The notes under the pieces are model-generated. The model saw nothing but the letters and a program-made list of their open reading frames with translations. It did no database searches and had not been told where the DNA came from. A stretch of 64,000 nt of DNA from JAUUSJ01 sp964439395 (GTDB lineage: Bacteria; Bacillota; Clostridia; Lachnospirales; Lachnospiraceae), in assembly GCA_964439395.1 (NCBI GenBank), contig CAYTNV010000004.1:1-64000 (forward strand), read 5' to 3'. Shown here piece after piece: positions 44,361 through 53,220 of the stretch; positions within the stretch are counted from its first letter, which is position 1, and every line of letters starts with the position of its first letter. The position numbers and the translations under genes are program-made.

Positions 44361-46556
44361 CTATAAATGTAATACTCTATCTTTAATCTCCTGTGTTCTT
44401 CCCTGATTCCAAAACTGTGTTCCAATATAACCACAAGTTCTTCGCGCCACAAACATCTTATTTTGATCTTTATTCCCACAATTAGGACATTCCCAGATAA
44501 GTTTTCCAGATTCTTCTTCCTTAATCAAGATTTCTCCGTCATATCCGCATTCCTCACAAAAATCGCTCTTTGTATTAAGCTCTGCATACATAATATTTTC
44601 GTAAATAAATTTCATAACAGATAGAACTGCTGGAATATTATTTTGCATATTCGGAACTTCGACATAACTAATCGCTCCACCTGGTGATAATTTTTGAAAA
44701 TCAGATTCAAATTTTAGTTTTTCGAACGCATTGATTTCCTCAGATACATGCACGTGATAGCTATTCGTAATATAGTTTTTATCTGTAACTCCCTCAATTA
44801 TTCCAAAACGTTTCTGCAAACATTTTGCAAATTTATAAGTAGTAGACTCCATTGGAGTTCCATATACAGAATAGCTAATATTCTCCGCTGCCTTCCACTC
44901 CTTACATTTATCATTTAATTTTTGCATAACAGCAAGTGAAAATGCTCTTCCTTCCTCTGTTGTATGAGATTTTCCAAGCATTCTCACACACATTTCATAA
45001 AGTCCCGCATAACCAAGAGAAATCGTCGAATAGCCATTATATAATAATTTGTCAATCTTCTCTCCCTTTTTCAGGCGTGCAAGCGCCCCATACTGCCAAA
45101 GGATAGGAGCAACATCTGAGATTGTGCCAAGTAATCTCTCATGACGACAGCGAAGTGCTCTATGGCAAAGCTCCAATCTATCTTCTAAAATTTTCCAAAA
45201 TCGTTCTATGTTTCCATTGGAAGAACAAGCAACATCAACCAAATTAATTGTGACAACACCTTGATTAAATCTTCCATAAAACTTATGACTTCCATCTGCT
45301 TTCTTCTGTGTATCTTCTACTGTCAAGAAGGAGCGACATCCCATACAAGGATAAACCTCCCCCTGCTTTAATTCCTTCATAATCTTTGCAGAAATATAGT
45401 CTGGAACCATACGCTTTGCTGTACATTTTGCGGCAAGTTCTGTGAGATACCAGTACTTAGAATCTTCTGTAATATTATCCTCATCTAATACATAGATAAG
45501 CTTTGGAAAAGCTGGAGTAATCCAAACACCCTTCTCATTTTTTACACCTTGCATTCTCTGCTTTAAAACTTCCTCAATAAGAAGTGCTAAATCATCTCTT
45601 GTCTTTCCTTCCAAAACTTCATCTAAATACATAAATACTGTGACAAACGGAGCTTGTCCGTTACAAGTCATAAGCGTAATGAGCTGATACTGAATTGTCT
45701 GGATTCCACTTTTAATCTCAGAGAGCAATCTTTTTTCCACAATTTTTTTTATAATCTCTTCATCCATACTCTCTCCGCATTCTTTTCGCTCTTCTAGCAC
45801 CTGTTCATATAATTTCTTTCTACTAATATCTACAAATGGTGCTAAGTGAGCAAGGGTGAAGGATTGTCCTCCATACTGATTGCTTGCCACCTGTGCCACA
45901 ATCTGAGTTGTCACGTTACAAGCTGTAAAAAAGCTATGTGGCTTTTCAATCAACGTGTCACTGATGACAGTTCCATTTTGAAGCATATCTTCTAAGTTAA
46001 TCAAATCACAGTTATGCTCCTTCTGGGCAAAATAATCGGAATCGTGAAAATGAATGATTCCCTCTTCATGTGCGCAAACAACTTCCTCCGGAAGTAAAAT
46101 GCGCTTAGACAAGTCTTTGCTGACTTCTCCCGCCATATAGTCGCGCTGCGTAGAATTAATAACAGGATTTTTATTCGAATTTTCCTGCTTCACTTCTTCA
46201 TTTATATGCTCAATTAAAGCTAATATTCCATTATCTGTCGTATTAGATTTTCTGGCAATTTCTCTTTTATAGCGATAACGCACATATTTTTGCGCTACTT
46301 CATATCCACGCATCTGCATAATTCCAGTTTCTACCATATCTTGGATATCTTCTACATTCACTGCGTGAGACATATGTTCTACTTTTTCTGCAATTTCTTC
46401 CGCCACAGCACCAATCTGATATTCATTCATCTTATGAATATTATCGACCTCTCTATTAGCCTTCCTCACCGCATTCGTAATCTTTCTAAGATCGAAACTA
46501 ACCTCCGTTCCATTTCTCTTAATTACCTTATTTTTTACTTTAATAATTGCTGTCAT
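44361..46556 (-). CDS. nrdD: Anaerobic ribonucleoside-triphosphate reductase, class III
   Basis: Reduces NTPs to dNTPs under anaerobiosis using a glycyl radical. The 731-residue protein has an N-terminal ATP-cone (KVIKRNGTEVSFDLRKI). The catalytic core contains HIHDSDY-like FHDSDYFAQKEHNCDLINL, and the C-terminal zinc cysteines CEECGY and CPNCGN are present. The glycyl radical site RTCGYIG has the radical glycine at about G709. Length is normal. The ribosome binding site is purine-rich (GAGGTGGAAGAGAAGAA). Two NrdR boxes lie about 280-325 nt upstream, with a repeat element in between. Confidence 0.97.
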   Translation of the reverse strand: MTAIIKVKNKVIKRNGTEVSFDLRKITNAVRKANREVDNIHKMNEYQIGAVAEEIAEKVEHMSHAVNVEDIQDMVETGIMQMRGYEVAQKYVRYRYKREIARKSNTTDNGILALIEHINEEVKQENSNKNPVINSTQRDYMAGEVSKDLSKRILLPEEVVCAHEEGIIHFHDSDYFAQKEHNCDLINLEDMLQNGTVISDTLIEKPHSFFTACNVTTQIVAQVASNQYGGQSFTLAHLAPFVDISRKKLYEQVLEERKECGESMDEEIIKKIVEKRLLSEIKSGIQTIQYQLITLMTCNGQAPFVTVFMYLDEVLEGKTRDDLALLIEEVLKQRMQGVKNEKGVWITPAFPKLIYVLDEDNITEDSKYWYLTELAAKCTAKRMVPDYISAKIMKELKQGEVYPCMGCRSFLTVEDTQKKADGSHKFYGRFNQGVVTINLVDVACSSNGNIERFWKILEDRLELCHRALRCRHERLLGTISDVAPILWQYGALARLKKGEKIDKLLYNGYSTISLGYAGLYEMCVRMLGKSHTTEEGRAFSLAVMQKLNDKCKEWKAAENISYSVYGTPMESTTYKFAKCLQKRFGIIEGVTDKNYITNSYHVHVSEEINAFEKLKFESDFQKLSPGGAISYVEVPNMQNNIPAVLSVMKFIYENIMYAELNTKSDFCEECGYDGEILIKEEESGKLIWECPNCGNKDQNKMFVARRTCGYIGTQFWNQGRTQEIKDRVLHL

Positions 46557-46607
46557 TTCTTCTCTTCCACCTCTTTTTTATACTTCCGAATGCTAAAACT
46601 ATACCTT

Positions 46608-46665
46608 ATGAGACAGCATAAGCTGATTTTCATCCCGCAGACATATAAAATGCGATATGCTCCGT
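46608..46665 (-). ncRNA. 58-nt double-hairpin element, copy 3
   Basis: The minus strand reads GAGCATATCGCATTTTATAT, then GTCTGCGGGATGAAAATCAG and CTTATGCTGTCTCATAAGG. It lies about 50 nt upstream of nrdD, in its leader. The second hairpin uses CAG/CTG where the 39.8-kb copy uses CAA/TTG and the 7.7-kb copy uses TAA/TTA. Confidence 0.55.
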
Positions 46666-46836
46666 GAGTATAGATATTAACAATTTTAATCCTCCTAAAA
46701 AGCCATCCCTATATCATGTATCGGAATTGCCTTGCCATCCTATTTTAAAAAGTTTTTCGCCGTCCAAGCCCCTTACTTTTCGCATTAGAACCCGCTTATT
46801 TTCTATATTCTAGCTGTTTTAATATCTTAAAAATTC

Positions 46837-46880
46837 ACAATATCTTGTAAGTTTTTGATATATTAAAACAATATCTTGTA
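46837..46880 (-). promoter_or_regulatory. Tandem NrdR boxes upstream of nrdD
   Basis: Two identical copies of ACAATATCTTGTA, at 46837-46849 and 46868-46880, spaced 31 bp (three helical turns). This matches the paired-box layout and palindromic pattern of the ribonucleotide reductase repressor NrdR, which uses ATP-cones to sense dATP. nrdR itself is not in the window. Confidence 0.8.
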
Positions 46881-46921
46881 TTTTGTACATGAATTATATT
46901 ACCGCAAAAGAGATATCTTGG

Positions 46922-46980
46922 CAAGAGAAAAAACTGCCTAATATCTCACAAAATTCTCTGTGAAATTCTAGGCAGTTTTC
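46922..46980 (-). terminator. Intrinsic terminator of the cbiMNQO operon
   Basis: On the minus strand ACTGCCTA and TAGGCAGT (with an inner TTTCACAGAGAA/TTTTGTGAGA pairing) are followed by TTTTTTC. Confidence 0.93.
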
Positions 46981-46997
46981 AGTCTTGACAAAGATTT

Positions 46998-47861
46998 TTA
47001 ATTTTTTATATTTTCAATATATGCCTCTAATATATCTAGGTTTCTCGGTATCGGCAAATTCTCATCCAAAATTTTTTTCCTACAAAGACTATGAAAAAGC
47101 TGCATAACTGCTGGCTGCTCAAGATTTGTCTTTTTTAATGCGTCAATATTTTCAAAAACAGAAACTGCATCTCCCTCTAACAAAACTTTACCATCTTTAA
47201 AAAGAAAAACATCGTCTGCCCAGCTTAGCGCATAATTCACATCATGAGTCGCCATCATAACTGTAATTCCCTCCTCTGTCAATTGATCCACAATCTGATT
47301 TACCATCGCCGTATGTTTTGGGTCAAGAGCCGCAGCTGGCTCATCTAAAATAATAATATCTGGATGCATAACTAAAATATCTGCAATAGACACCTGTTTT
47401 TTTTGACCACCACTTAGGGCATGGGTTGGCTTATGACGAAACGGTGTAATTTCTAAGTACTCGATTACTTTTTCCACTTCCTTCTTTGCCTCTTCCTTTG
47501 ACACACCAAGATTTAAAATACCAAAAGAAATTTCTTGATATACACTGGCAGAAAAAAGTTGATTATCTGGGTCTTGAAAAATAATTCCAACTTTTCCTCG
47601 TAGTTTTAAAAGCCCCTTCCTTGAGTAATCCACAGGCTCACCGTTAAAATATAAAGTTCCCTTCGATGGCTTATAAATTCCATTGCAACATAGAAAAAAG
47701 GTCGATTTTCCAGAGCCGTTAGCACCCATAAAGGCAACTTTTCTTCCCCTCTTAATTTTCAAAGAAAGTCCATCTAGAGAATATGTCTTCTCTCCATCAT
47801 AAGAAAAATAGAGATTTTTAGCCTCCAAAATAATATCACTTTGTTTTGTATTTTCACTCAC
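46998..47861 (-). CDS. cbiO: Cobalt ECF transporter ATPase
   Basis: Energises cobalt uptake together with CbiQ and CbiMN. The 287-residue ABC ATPase has Walker A GANGSGKST (about 44-52), signature LSGGQKKQVSIADIL (about 142-156) and Walker B ILDEPAAALDP. The start is GTG with GGAGGATATTTGTT upstream, and it overlaps cbiQ by 4 nt (GTGA). It is the last gene of cbiM-N-Q-O; the order and tight spacing support the cobalt assignment. Confidence 0.94.
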   Translation of the reverse strand: MSENTKQSDIILEAKNLYFSYDGEKTYSLDGLSLKIKRGRKVAFMGANGSGKSTFFLCCNGIYKPSKGTLYFNGEPVDYSRKGLLKLRGKVGIIFQDPDNQLFSASVYQEISFGILNLGVSKEEAKKEVEKVIEYLEITPFRHKPTHALSGGQKKQVSIADILVMHPDIIILDEPAAALDPKHTAMVNQIVDQLTEEGITVMMATHDVNYALSWADDVFLFKDGKVLLEGDAVSVFENIDALKKTNLEQPAVMQLFHSLCRKKILDENLPIPRNLDILEAYIENIKN

Positions 47862-48631
47862 AACAAATATCCTCCCATCGTTATCGTAAATAATATGAAT
47901 TCAAATAAAATAATAAGCATTATATTCTTTTTCTTAGGCGGAAAATCCTCGCTTAAAACATGGATATGTCCGTCATAACATCTCGATTCCATCGCATCAT
48001 AGAGTGAATTAGACTTCTTCATCGCTCGGATAAATAAAATCGAGATTAATTTTCCAAAAGATTGATACGCTGTCTTCAAATCCTTATTACCTAATCGTGC
48101 ATCCTGAGAGATAGAAATTGCCGATGAAATATCAAGCAGTACAAAAATAAATCGATAAATTAAAAGCATTAATTCAATAATAAGAGCTGGACAATGCATT
48201 TTTCTTAACACTGTCAAGATATCTGTGATTGGCGTATTAAGGGATAAAAAATACAGGCAGGAAACGCTTGCGAGTGCTGTCAAAATAAGTTGAAATCCCT
48301 GATAAAGAGCCTGCCAACTTGAAGTAATATACCATTTTCCAACAGCAATTGAAAAAGCATCAAGTGGAGTTTTACTAATATTAATCAAAATCGCCAAAGT
48401 ACTTAACAATAAAAATACAAGTGGCATTATCATAAAATGCATATAACGAGAAAATGGGATTCCTCCCTTATATACAGTAAGAATCCCATTTACAATTAAA
48501 ACAAGCACTGCCATTGGAATGGAGCGGCTAGCTACACAAAATAAAACTGTAAGTACCGCATATGCAAATTTCTCTCCCGCATTTACATATCTCAAATTCG
48601 AGTAATAGCATAATTTATCAATGGCAATCAT
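47858..48631 (-). CDS. cbiQ: Cobalt ECF transporter transmembrane protein CbiQ
   Basis: T component linking the ATPase to CbiMN. The 257-residue protein has about five or six hydrophobic segments and an amphipathic coupling region with the ARLGNKDLKTAYQSFGKLIS segment. It also has the CbiQ-like RAMKKSNSLYDAMESRCYDG, equivalent to the family's A-R-G coupling helices. AAGGGAAAATAATAC precedes the ATG. It lies 3 nt after cbiN. Confidence 0.93.
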   Translation of the reverse strand: MIAIDKLCYYSNLRYVNAGEKFAYAVLTVLFCVASRSIPMAVLVLIVNGILTVYKGGIPFSRYMHFMIMPLVFLLLSTLAILINISKTPLDAFSIAVGKWYITSSWQALYQGFQLILTALASVSCLYFLSLNTPITDILTVLRKMHCPALIIELMLLIYRFIFVLLDISSAISISQDARLGNKDLKTAYQSFGKLISILFIRAMKKSNSLYDAMESRCYDGHIHVLSEDFPPKKKNIMLIILFEFILFTITMGGYLL

Positions 48632-48634
48632 GTA

Positions 48635-48955
48635 TTATTTTCCCTCATTTCTTAAATCTTCTTGTTTTTTTCGTTCTACAAGACGTCCCATACAAAATGC
48701 GAGGATTCCAACACCGATTCCTGTTTGGATACAAAATAATAAACTTTCAATCTCGCCTGGGAGCTCTCCGCCTAAAATATTTTCGAGAAGTGGTGTATAT
48801 TTTACTTCATAATCTGGATTTACCTCTTCTACTACCGTACTTCCCGCATCATCAGAACCACCAAACTCTGCCCCTCTTAAAGCAAAAAGTGGAACAATAA
48901 TTAATAGAGCAACGATAATCAATAAAATAATAACTGTTTTTTTATTTTTAGACAT
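48635..48955 (-). CDS. cbiN: Cobalt transporter small subunit CbiN
   Basis: The 106-residue protein has two transmembrane helices (about 8-27 and 70-90) flanking an extracytoplasmic loop. The loop contains FGGSDDAGSTVVEEVNPDYE, which fits the CbiN pattern of an acidic loop ahead of YTPLLENILG. CbiN is needed for cobalt passage through CbiM. GTAAAGGAGGCGTAGGCT precedes the ATG, and its ribosome binding site lies in the end of cbiM. Confidence 0.92.
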   Translation of the reverse strand: MSKNKKTVIILLIIVALLIIVPLFALRGAEFGGSDDAGSTVVEEVNPDYEVKYTPLLENILGGELPGEIESLLFCIQTGIGVGILAFCMGRLVERKKQEDLRNEGK

Positions 48956-48958
48956 AGC

Positions 48959-49705
48959 CTACGCCTCCTTTACAAATCCGATTGATTTTAATTCTGGCAT
49001 TGCGAAAGATTCTAAGCCCATCACAATAATGACTGTGAGAATTCCCTCGATAATAGCAAGCGGAAGCTGCGTCGGCGCAAATACAGCCAAAAACTTAACT
49101 GCAGAAGCTCCAAAGCCACCGGTCTGAGATGGATGCGCAAGTGCAAGCTGTACGCTTGTCACACAATATGTAAATAAATCACCGATAGCCGCTGCTAAAA
49201 ATACACTCACCTTGCGATTTAGATTACATTTTTTACAGATCTGATAAATACCGTAGGATACAAATGGTCCTGCAATTGCCATGGAAAATGTATTCGCTCC
49301 AAGTGTAGTAAGACCGCCATGCGCCAATAAAATTGCCTGAAATAATAATACAATAATGCCAAGAACACTAACACAAGTTGGTCCAAATAAAATCGCTCCA
49401 AGACCTGTTCCTGTCATATGAGAACAACTGCCTGTTACAGATGGAATTTTAAGGGATGAGATAACGAAAATAAATGCTCCCGACATTGCCAAGAGAATTA
49501 ATGACTTTCTGTTTTCTCCGAGTGTTCTTTTAATAAACAAAAATCCTGCTGCTAAGAACGGAACACAAATAACACCCCAAGCGATGCAATATCCAACTGG
49601 CAGATATCCTTCCATAATGTGCATAGCATTTGCAATTGGCGTCACACAAAATGCTAGGGCGATTGCCGCTATGGTTGTGATAAGTTTTCTTTCTTTTTTA
49701 CTCAT
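48959..49705 (-). CDS. cbiM: Cobalt transporter substrate-binding subunit CbiM
   Basis: S component that binds Co2+. The 248-residue protein starts with a signal-like helix and then MHIMEGYLP (28-36), the N-terminal metal loop whose His residues coordinate cobalt once processed. About seven further hydrophobic segments include the GSCSHMTGTGLGAILFGP motif. GAGGAGGAAGAAACT precedes the ATG. It is first in the operon and follows the cobalamin riboswitch. Confidence 0.95.
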   Translation of the reverse strand: MSKKERKLITTIAAIALAFCVTPIANAMHIMEGYLPVGYCIAWGVICVPFLAAGFLFIKRTLGENRKSLILLAMSGAFIFVISSLKIPSVTGSCSHMTGTGLGAILFGPTCVSVLGIIVLLFQAILLAHGGLTTLGANTFSMAIAGPFVSYGIYQICKKCNLNRKVSVFLAAAIGDLFTYCVTSVQLALAHPSQTGGFGASAVKFLAVFAPTQLPLAIIEGILTVIIVMGLESFAMPELKSIGFVKEA

Positions 49706-49755
49706 AGTTTCTTCCTCCTCAAATAAAATATGTTAAAAAAGTAGTAAATACGCAG

Positions 49756-49773
49756 GAACTTTCATGAAAGTTC
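49756..49773. promoter_or_regulatory. 18-bp perfect palindrome in the cbiM leader
   Basis: GAACTTTCATGAAAGTTC lies between the riboswitch terminator and cbiM. It could form a hairpin in the leader or bind a regulator. Function unknown. Confidence 0.4.
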
Positions 49774-49812
49774 GATTCCTTCACTCTGTGAGTTTCCAAA
49801 AAAACTTTCACA

Positions 49813-49841
49813 GAAAAAAGAACCACCTAAACGGTGGTTCT
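49813..49841 (-). terminator. Riboswitch-controlled terminator upstream of cbiM
   Basis: On the minus strand AGAACCACC-GTTTA-GGTGGTTCT followed by TTTTT. It is the expression platform of the cobalamin riboswitch and turns off cbiMNQO when B12 is plentiful. Confidence 0.9.
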
Positions 49842-49953
49842 AAAATTCTTTTTCATTCCTTACAACTCTCCCGCGATTCTCACTTTATAAAGACTCTAGA
49901 TCAATTCCATCTAAAACAAATAAATTTTGAGTAAACTATCTAGTTTCCTTATA

Positions 49954-50053
49954 AGGCAAGGCAGTTTACTGACTTTGGATTTCTCCTTCACAGTGGCATC
50001 GCCGTGTGAGCCTCTACTCACTTTCCTGTTCGCTCCTCCTGGGAGACCTTGCA
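49954..50053 (-). ncRNA. Cobalamin riboswitch aptamer
   Basis: The minus strand has the B12-box core GATGCCACTGTG (GCCACTG at 49997-49991) and a later AGTCAGTAAACTGCC element. The closing stem is GCAAGG...CCTTGC. The order and sequences fit the cobalamin class, though the 5' part deviates from the textbook consensus. Directly upstream of cobalt uptake genes with a terminator in between. Confidence 0.85.
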
Positions 50054-50175
50054 TCTATACTTTTTTAATTATCGTATTATTCTAACACTAATGACAAAAA
50101 TTATCAATATGTATTTGAATAATAGACGATACTTTCTACATCATTCATGACTAATTAAAAAGGAAGACCAATATA

Positions 50176-52821
50176 TTATTTCTTTTTCCCTCTTCGAATT
50201 GCTCTGCGAACTTCTGAGAAAATGACAACTGTCGCACCGAGAGTGACAATTTTAAGCCAGATTCCAAAACTTAAAGGAACTGTTCCAAAAAACGCATTTC
50301 CAAACTGTGTAATGATGATTTGAAGCAAAAATGTTCCTCCAAATACCCCGAGCATCAAATTATTATTATTAATATTTTTAAAAATACTCGTATCGTCAAG
50401 TTCTCGGCTATTTAATGCATTAAATAAGTGGAATACTACAAATAATGTGAATAAAATAGTTGGCTCTTGTTCAGCCGTACCTCCGAGGAAGTTTTGCCAA
50501 TGCTGTGCCATAAAAATAATGGAGATAAATACACCGTGAATTATAATTCGGGCAAGCATAGTTTTCGAGACAATACTCGCATTTCGAGGAGTTGGATTTT
50601 GATCTAGTAAGTCTCCACGAATTGGCTCAAGTCCAAGCGTCAACGCTGGCGGTCCATCCATAATAAGATTAATCCATAATAGTTGCAGAGCACTAAATGG
50701 AGTCACAAATCCACCTAAAATAGAGGCGAGAACAACAATTACAGAAGATAAATTTACAGTAAGCTGGAACTGAATAAATCTCTGAAAATTCTCATAAATT
50801 CCTCTGCCCCATTGAACTGCCTTCACGATTGTTGTGAAACTATCATCAAGAAGAACAATATCACTGGCTTCTTTAGAAACTTCAGTTCCTGTAATTCCCA
50901 TCGCAATTCCGACATCCGCATTTTTAATCGCTGGCGCATCGTTAATTCCATCCCCAGTTACCGCCACAACATTTCCAAGACTCTTTATAGCATTCACTAC
51001 CCTCATCTTGACAACTGGGGTACTTCTTGCGATGACACGAATCTTAGCAATTTCTTTTTTCAATTGTTCATCTGACATCTCTTCAATATAATTTGCCTCC
51101 ACTGCGATATGATTCTCATCTAAGAGTCCAAGCTCTGTGGCAATTGCCTTTGCCGTAATAATATTATCTCCTGTGAGCATCTTAAGCTCAATTCCTGCAT
51201 GTCGACAGTGCTCTACTGCACCGTATACTGTCTCTCGAATTGGATCCGTAATTGCCACAAATCCGTCAAATATCATATTACACTCTAAGCATCCACGCTC
51301 TTTTTCATAATCAGAAACTGTAAGTTTGGGTACTCTATGTGCAAATCCGATCGCACGACATGCCTTTCTTTGAAATACTGCAATTTGCTCATTAATCTCA
51401 TCTTTTTCTTCCTCAGAGAGATTACACATTTCCATAATCTTCTCAGGACTTCCCTTTACAAATACTTCTATTCCATCTTGTCTTTCGACAACTGTCGTCA
51501 TATATTTTAGCTCAGAGGAAAATGGATAGACATGCAAAATTTTCGTCTCTTCTCTTACCTCACTATAATTATTTCCTGTAATTCTCGCTACATTCAATAA
51601 CGCTCCCTCTGTCGGATTACCAATAAACTTTAGATGTCCATCCTCCATATGAAGGTCTGCTGTACTGTTCACACAGAAATTATCGATTAAATGAATATTT
51701 TTCAATTTCTCTGGCTTTAATAATCGTTTATGACTAAAAATATCGGTGACAGTCATACGGTTTTCTGTCAAAGTTCCTGTCTTATCAGAACAAATTACAT
51801 TAACAGAACCAATCGTCTCACAGGCAATCATTTTCTTAACTAGTGCATTTTGCTTTGACATTTTAATAATACTAAGTGCAAGAGAGACCGCCACTATCGT
51901 TGGAAGTCCCTCTGGCACTGCCGCTACAATTAAGACAATACTTGTAATAAATGCCTCGGATATCGTATCAAGATTCGCTGTACCATTTATTAAAAAAAGA
52001 ATTAGCTGGATTGTAAAAACAATTGCCGCTGCCAGCGCTCCCATAAATGAAATACGTTTTCCAAGTGCCGCCATCTTTTCTTGAAGCGGCGTTGTACTAT
52101 TATCAGTCGCCGCAAGCTCTCTCGCAATCTTACCAAACTCTGTATGGTCACCGACACCTGTAACTATGATTTTTCCGTTCCCACCTGTGATAAAGCAACC
52201 AGAGTAGAGAATATTTTTTCGTTCTGCAACTGGAAGCTTTGGGTTATCAAAAATAAATTCCGCCTCCTTATGCACAGGCATACTCTCTCCAGTCAAAGCA
52301 GATTCATCTGCCATCAATTCATTGCTCTCTAATAGTCTGCCATCTGCTGGAAGTTTATCTCCAGTCTCCACGCAGAGAATATCACCAACTACGACTTCTC
52401 TTTGTGGAATAAGACAGACTTCTTTGTTTCTAATTACTTTTACTGGAGTATCCTCACCAATCTTATTTAGAGCCTCAAAAGCTTTCTCGCTTCGTCCCTC
52501 CATAATTACTGTAATAATAACCGACAGAGAAATCGCCACGAAAATTCCCACACACTCTAAAAAATCAGCCTCTTCGCCACGAAAATAACGGATAATATTA
52601 ACTCCAAGTGTAATAAATGCCGCCACTAAAAGCATGATGATAAGTGGTTCTGTAGCTGCCTCCCAAATTCTCCTCGGAAGCGACTTAGTTTCTGCTTTCG
52701 TAAAAGCATTTTCTCCATATTTTTTTCTGCTCTCTTCCACCTGATTCACAGAAAGTCCTTGTTCCATATCTACGCCAAACCGTTCTAGTATCTGTTTGGG
52801 AGATTCCATGAATGCATTCAT
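50176..52821 (-). CDS. P-type cation-transporting ATPase (PMCA/Mn2+-Ca2+ type)
   Basis: Exports or transports divalent cations using ATP. The 881-residue protein has an N-terminal cation-ATPase domain, the TGES actuator motif (LTGESMPVHKEAE), the phosphorylation site CSDKTGTLTENRMTV and VAVTGDGINDAPAIKNADVG. The helix motif AAVPEGLPTIVAVSLALS is typical of P2-type pumps. The GGAGG-type site AAGGAGGGCAAAAG precedes the ATG. The yybP-ykoY-type riboswitch in the leader makes manganese export the likely role, as with other riboswitch-controlled members of this family. Confidence 0.93.
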   Translation of the reverse strand: MNAFMESPKQILERFGVDMEQGLSVNQVEESRKKYGENAFTKAETKSLPRRIWEAATEPLIIMLLVAAFITLGVNIIRYFRGEEADFLECVGIFVAISLSVIITVIMEGRSEKAFEALNKIGEDTPVKVIRNKEVCLIPQREVVVGDILCVETGDKLPADGRLLESNELMADESALTGESMPVHKEAEFIFDNPKLPVAERKNILYSGCFITGGNGKIIVTGVGDHTEFGKIARELAATDNSTTPLQEKMAALGKRISFMGALAAAIVFTIQLILFLINGTANLDTISEAFITSIVLIVAAVPEGLPTIVAVSLALSIIKMSKQNALVKKMIACETIGSVNVICSDKTGTLTENRMTVTDIFSHKRLLKPEKLKNIHLIDNFCVNSTADLHMEDGHLKFIGNPTEGALLNVARITGNNYSEVREETKILHVYPFSSELKYMTTVVERQDGIEVFVKGSPEKIMEMCNLSEEEKDEINEQIAVFQRKACRAIGFAHRVPKLTVSDYEKERGCLECNMIFDGFVAITDPIRETVYGAVEHCRHAGIELKMLTGDNIITAKAIATELGLLDENHIAVEANYIEEMSDEQLKKEIAKIRVIARSTPVVKMRVVNAIKSLGNVVAVTGDGINDAPAIKNADVGIAMGITGTEVSKEASDIVLLDDSFTTIVKAVQWGRGIYENFQRFIQFQLTVNLSSVIVVLASILGGFVTPFSALQLLWINLIMDGPPALTLGLEPIRGDLLDQNPTPRNASIVSKTMLARIIIHGVFISIIFMAQHWQNFLGGTAEQEPTILFTLFVVFHLFNALNSRELDDTSIFKNINNNNLMLGVFGGTFLLQIIITQFGNAFFGTVPLSFGIWLKIVTLGATVVIFSEVRRAIRRGKKK

Positions 52822-52952
52822 CTTTTGCCCTCCTTTTTCAAACTTTGTTTTGGAATTTTCTCACTCACACGATTATTCATTTTCTAAAGAAACCTATATT
52901 CTCGCAGAGTGGTTTCACGCTATAGAAAATTGTTTTGCATTCTCTATAACAT

Positions 52953-52985
52953 AAAAAAACTATGTACAGATTCCACCATACATAG
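52953..52985 (-). terminator. Riboswitch-controlled terminator upstream of the P-type ATPase
   Basis: On the minus strand CTATGTA and TACATAG with a 12-nt loop, followed by TTTTTTT. It lies between the aptamer and the ATPase start and is a typical transcriptional expression platform. Confidence 0.88.
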
Positions 52986-53053
52986 CCAAAACATAATCGA
53001 AAAAATAGAGACTTATGCATAACCATATAGTGAAAAACTGTATCAGTTATACA

Positions 53054-53142
53054 TGAGTCTCGTTATTTAAGACAAGCCAGACCGTCTGGTCAGGATGTTG
53101 ACTTGCCACATATTCTAATGCTAACTACTCCCTCACGAGTTT
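53054..53142 (-). ncRNA. yybP-ykoY (Mn2+) riboswitch aptamer
   Basis: The minus strand shows CTCGTGAGGGAGTAGTTAGC at the 5' side (the GGGAGTAG box at 53132-53125). A GTCAACATCCTGACCAGACG segment lies in the middle and ACGAGACT (53063-53056) at the 3' side. CTCGT pairs with ACGAG to close the element, as in yybP-ykoY RNAs. Its position in front of a P-type ATPase and a terminator is typical of this Mn2+-sensing class. Confidence 0.85.
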
Positions 53143-53220
53143 TTATTGCTCCTTTACGGTAACATTTTATAGCTAGTCCTGTCAAGGGGTTTTATAAATT
53201 TTTATCATTAATTTGATTGG

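Noticed and set aside
53085..53096. CCAGACCGTCTGG as an operator palindrome
   Set aside because: It is an internal stem of the Mn2+ riboswitch aptamer.
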